Source: Rhodospirillales bacterium
Lineage (GTDB): Bacteria; Pseudomonadota; Alphaproteobacteria; Reyranellales; Reyranellaceae
Length of the DNA stretch: 5,474 nt
Assembly (NCBI GenBank): GCA_013205335.1
Contig: JABMNB010000239.1
Location: forward strand, 1 to 5,474
Direction of reading: 5' to 3'
Shown here: piece after piece, positions 4,303 through 5,474 of the stretch
Position numbering within the stretch: the first letter of the stretch is position 1
Layout of the letters: each line of letters opens with the position of its first letter
The notes under the pieces: generated by a model
The model's input: the letters and a program-made list of their open reading frames with translations, nothing else
Told to the model about the DNA's origin: nothing
Database searches by the model: none
Position numbers and translations under genes: made by a program

Positions 4303-5322
4303 ATGAAGAGGTTGGGAAGCCTTGCTTTGGCCTTGGCTCTTGCTTTCTTGCCGCTCGCGGCACGGGCGGACCTGAAAGCCCTCGCGGAAGCAGCCAAGAA
4401 AGAGGGCGAGCTCACCTGGTATGTCGCCCACTACACGTCCGAAGGGGCGGAGGATCTGGGGCGCGGCTTTACCGAGATGTACGGCATCAAGGTCAACGTC
4501 GTGCGTACGACGGCGCAGGTCGCCTATCAGCGCCTGCTACAGGATCTCAAGAACAACCAGACGATCTGCGACGTGTTCTCGTCGACCGACCTCGGCCACT
4601 ACGCCCGCCTCAAGGCGCAAGGCCGCCTCGACAAGTACGTGCCGGAGAACACGGCCAAGATCTCGGAAGCCTTCCGGAATTTCGATCCCGACGGTTACTT
4701 CCATCCGACTTCCGCCGGTCTGGTCGTGATCACCTACAATACCGCGAAAGTGAAGCCCGAGGATGCGCCCAAGAAGTGGGAGGACCTGCTCGACATCAAG
4801 TGGAAGGGCAAGGTCTCGACGGGACATCCCGGGTTCTCGGGCTATGTCGGCACCTGGGTCCTGTCGATGAAGAAGCTCTATGGCTGGCAGTATTTCGACA
4901 AGTTGGAGAAGAACAAGCCGCAGATCGGCCGCTCGATCAACGATACGGTGACGGCGCTCAATGCCGGCGAGCGCCAGGTGGCGGCGGGAGCGGACGGCTC
5001 CACGCTGTTCAGCGCGGCGCGCGGTAATCCGCTGGCAGTGTCCTATCCCAGCGACGGCTCGGTGCTGATCATCGCGCCGTCGGCGATCATGAAGGGCACC
5101 AAGCATCCGAACGCCGCGAAGCTCTTTATGGAGTACCTCTATACAATCGAGGCCTCGAAGATCAACGCGAAGCATTACGGCATCCCGCTGCGTCCCGAAG
5201 TGCCGTCGCCCCCGGGCGCCAAGCCGATCAGCGAGATCAAGGTCATCCGTCCGACCGTCGCGGAAGTCGAGAAGGGCATTCCGGAGGTGATCGAGCAGTG
5301 GCGCGACACGTACGGCAACTGA
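4303..5322 (+). CDS. ABC transporter periplasmic solute-binding protein (family 1, FbpA/AfuA-like fold)
   Basis: This 339-residue exported binding protein presents a small ligand to an inner-membrane ABC importer. A Sec signal peptide is clear: MKR, then the hydrophobic LGSLALALALAFLPLA, and the cleavage site ARA|D after residue 22. The mature part begins DLKALAEAAKKEGELTWYVA, typical of the extracellular solute-binding proteins related to ferric-iron binding FbpA/AfuA and to aminoethylphosphonate and organic-acid binders. Other family marks are YQRLLQDLKNNQTICDVFSS (75-94), VVITYNTAKVKPEDAPKKWEDLL (141-163), WKGKVSTGHPGFSGYVGTW (167-185) and HPNAAKLFMEYLYTIEASK (268-286). The adjacent Tyr-Tyr pair that binds Fe(III) in FbpA is absent from the corresponding stretch (GADGSTLFSAARG, 229-241), so an organic anion is more likely than iron. 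No lipobox is seen, so the protein should be soluble in the periplasm. A permease gene starts 20 bases downstream, giving an import operon. Confidence 0.93.
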   Translation: MKRLGSLALALALAFLPLAARADLKALAEAAKKEGELTWYVAHYTSEGAEDLGRGFTEMYGIKVNVVRTTAQVAYQRLLQDLKNNQTICDVFSSTDLGHYARLKAQGRLDKYVPENTAKISEAFRNFDPDGYFHPTSAGLVVITYNTAKVKPEDAPKKWEDLLDIKWKGKVSTGHPGFSGYVGTWVLSMKKLYGWQYFDKLEKNKPQIGRSINDTVTALNAGERQVAAGADGSTLFSAARGNPLAVSYPSDGSVLIIAPSAIMKGTKHPNAAKLFMEYLYTIEASKINAKHYGIPLRPEVPSPPGAKPISEIKVIRPTVAEVEKGIPEVIEQWRDTYGN

Positions 5323-5342
5323 TCACGGCCGAGTAGCAAAAG

Positions 5343-5474
5343 ATGTCGGTGACGGTTCCGGCGATCGACACGATGCCGGTGCGCCTCGTGCGCGCCAGCC
5401 GGTTCGATTCGACCTGGCTCCTGTGGATCGCGATCATCGCGGTCCTCCTGTTCCTGGTGGTGAGCCCGTTCGTC
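5343..5474 (+). CDS. ABC transporter permease, N-terminal part
   Basis: This is the first 44 codons of a gene that runs off the window. The peptide starts MSVTVPAIDTMPVRLVRASR and enters a hydrophobic segment from about Trp25 to Val44 (LLWIAIIAVLLFLVV, then SPFV). A short cytoplasmic tail, one first transmembrane helix and the ending F-L-V-V-S-P is the common start of FbpB/PotB-type permease subunits, which form the membrane channel of binding-protein-dependent importers. It begins 20 bases after the stop of the solute-binding protein gene, on the same strand, as expected for its partner. The ribosome site is weak (GAG at 5331-5333), so translation may depend on coupling; the internal ATG at 5373 is an alternative start. 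The family call rests mostly on position and the first helix. Confidence 0.8.
   Translation, partial: MSVTVPAIDTMPVRLVRASRFDSTWLLWIAIIAVLLFLVVSPFV

Overview
The window is GC-rich bacterial DNA. Its base composition, gene families and a CCTCTCCCCC-type intergenic palindrome suggest an alphaproteobacterium (Rhodospirillales or Hyphomicrobiales, for example a Reyranella- or Bradyrhizobium-like soil organism). That placement is inferred; there is no marker gene here.

Layout. Bases 3290 down to 1 hold a minus-strand catabolic gene set: an MmgE/PrpD-family protein (3290-1941), a MaoC-type hydratase (1822-1334), an acyl-CoA dehydrogenase (1334-174) and the first 58 codons of a second MaoC-type protein (174-1, running off the window). 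The last three genes overlap by one base at each junction, so they are almost certainly one translationally coupled unit. The mmgE/prpD-like gene is separated from them by a 118-base gap with a strong GC-rich palindrome and a decayed second one.

Bases 3291-3602 contain no large gene but are not empty. They hold an untracked 27-codon minus-strand ORF (3534-3451) with a Shine-Dalgarno sequence fully complementary to the 16S rRNA tail. It ends in Arg-Cys-Cys-Ser, and an 11-bp intrinsic-terminator hairpin (3431-3406) follows 19 bases after its stop. This sits directly upstream of, and on the same strand as, the catabolic genes, so it could be a leader-peptide attenuator or a free-standing microprotein gene.

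Bases 4208-3603 encode a small class I SAM-dependent methyltransferase on the minus strand. Diverging from it across a 94-base intergenic region is a plus-strand ABC importer operon: a periplasmic solute-binding protein (4303-5322) and the first 44 codons of an inner-membrane permease (5343 to the window end).

Working together. The hydratases, dehydrogenase and MmgE/PrpD protein look like a pathway for a branched or dicarboxylic acid processed as a CoA thioester. The importer could supply an organic anion, but nothing in the sequence ties its substrate to that pathway. Ordinary gene families make up most of the window; the short ORF plus terminator is the item that most deserves a closer look.
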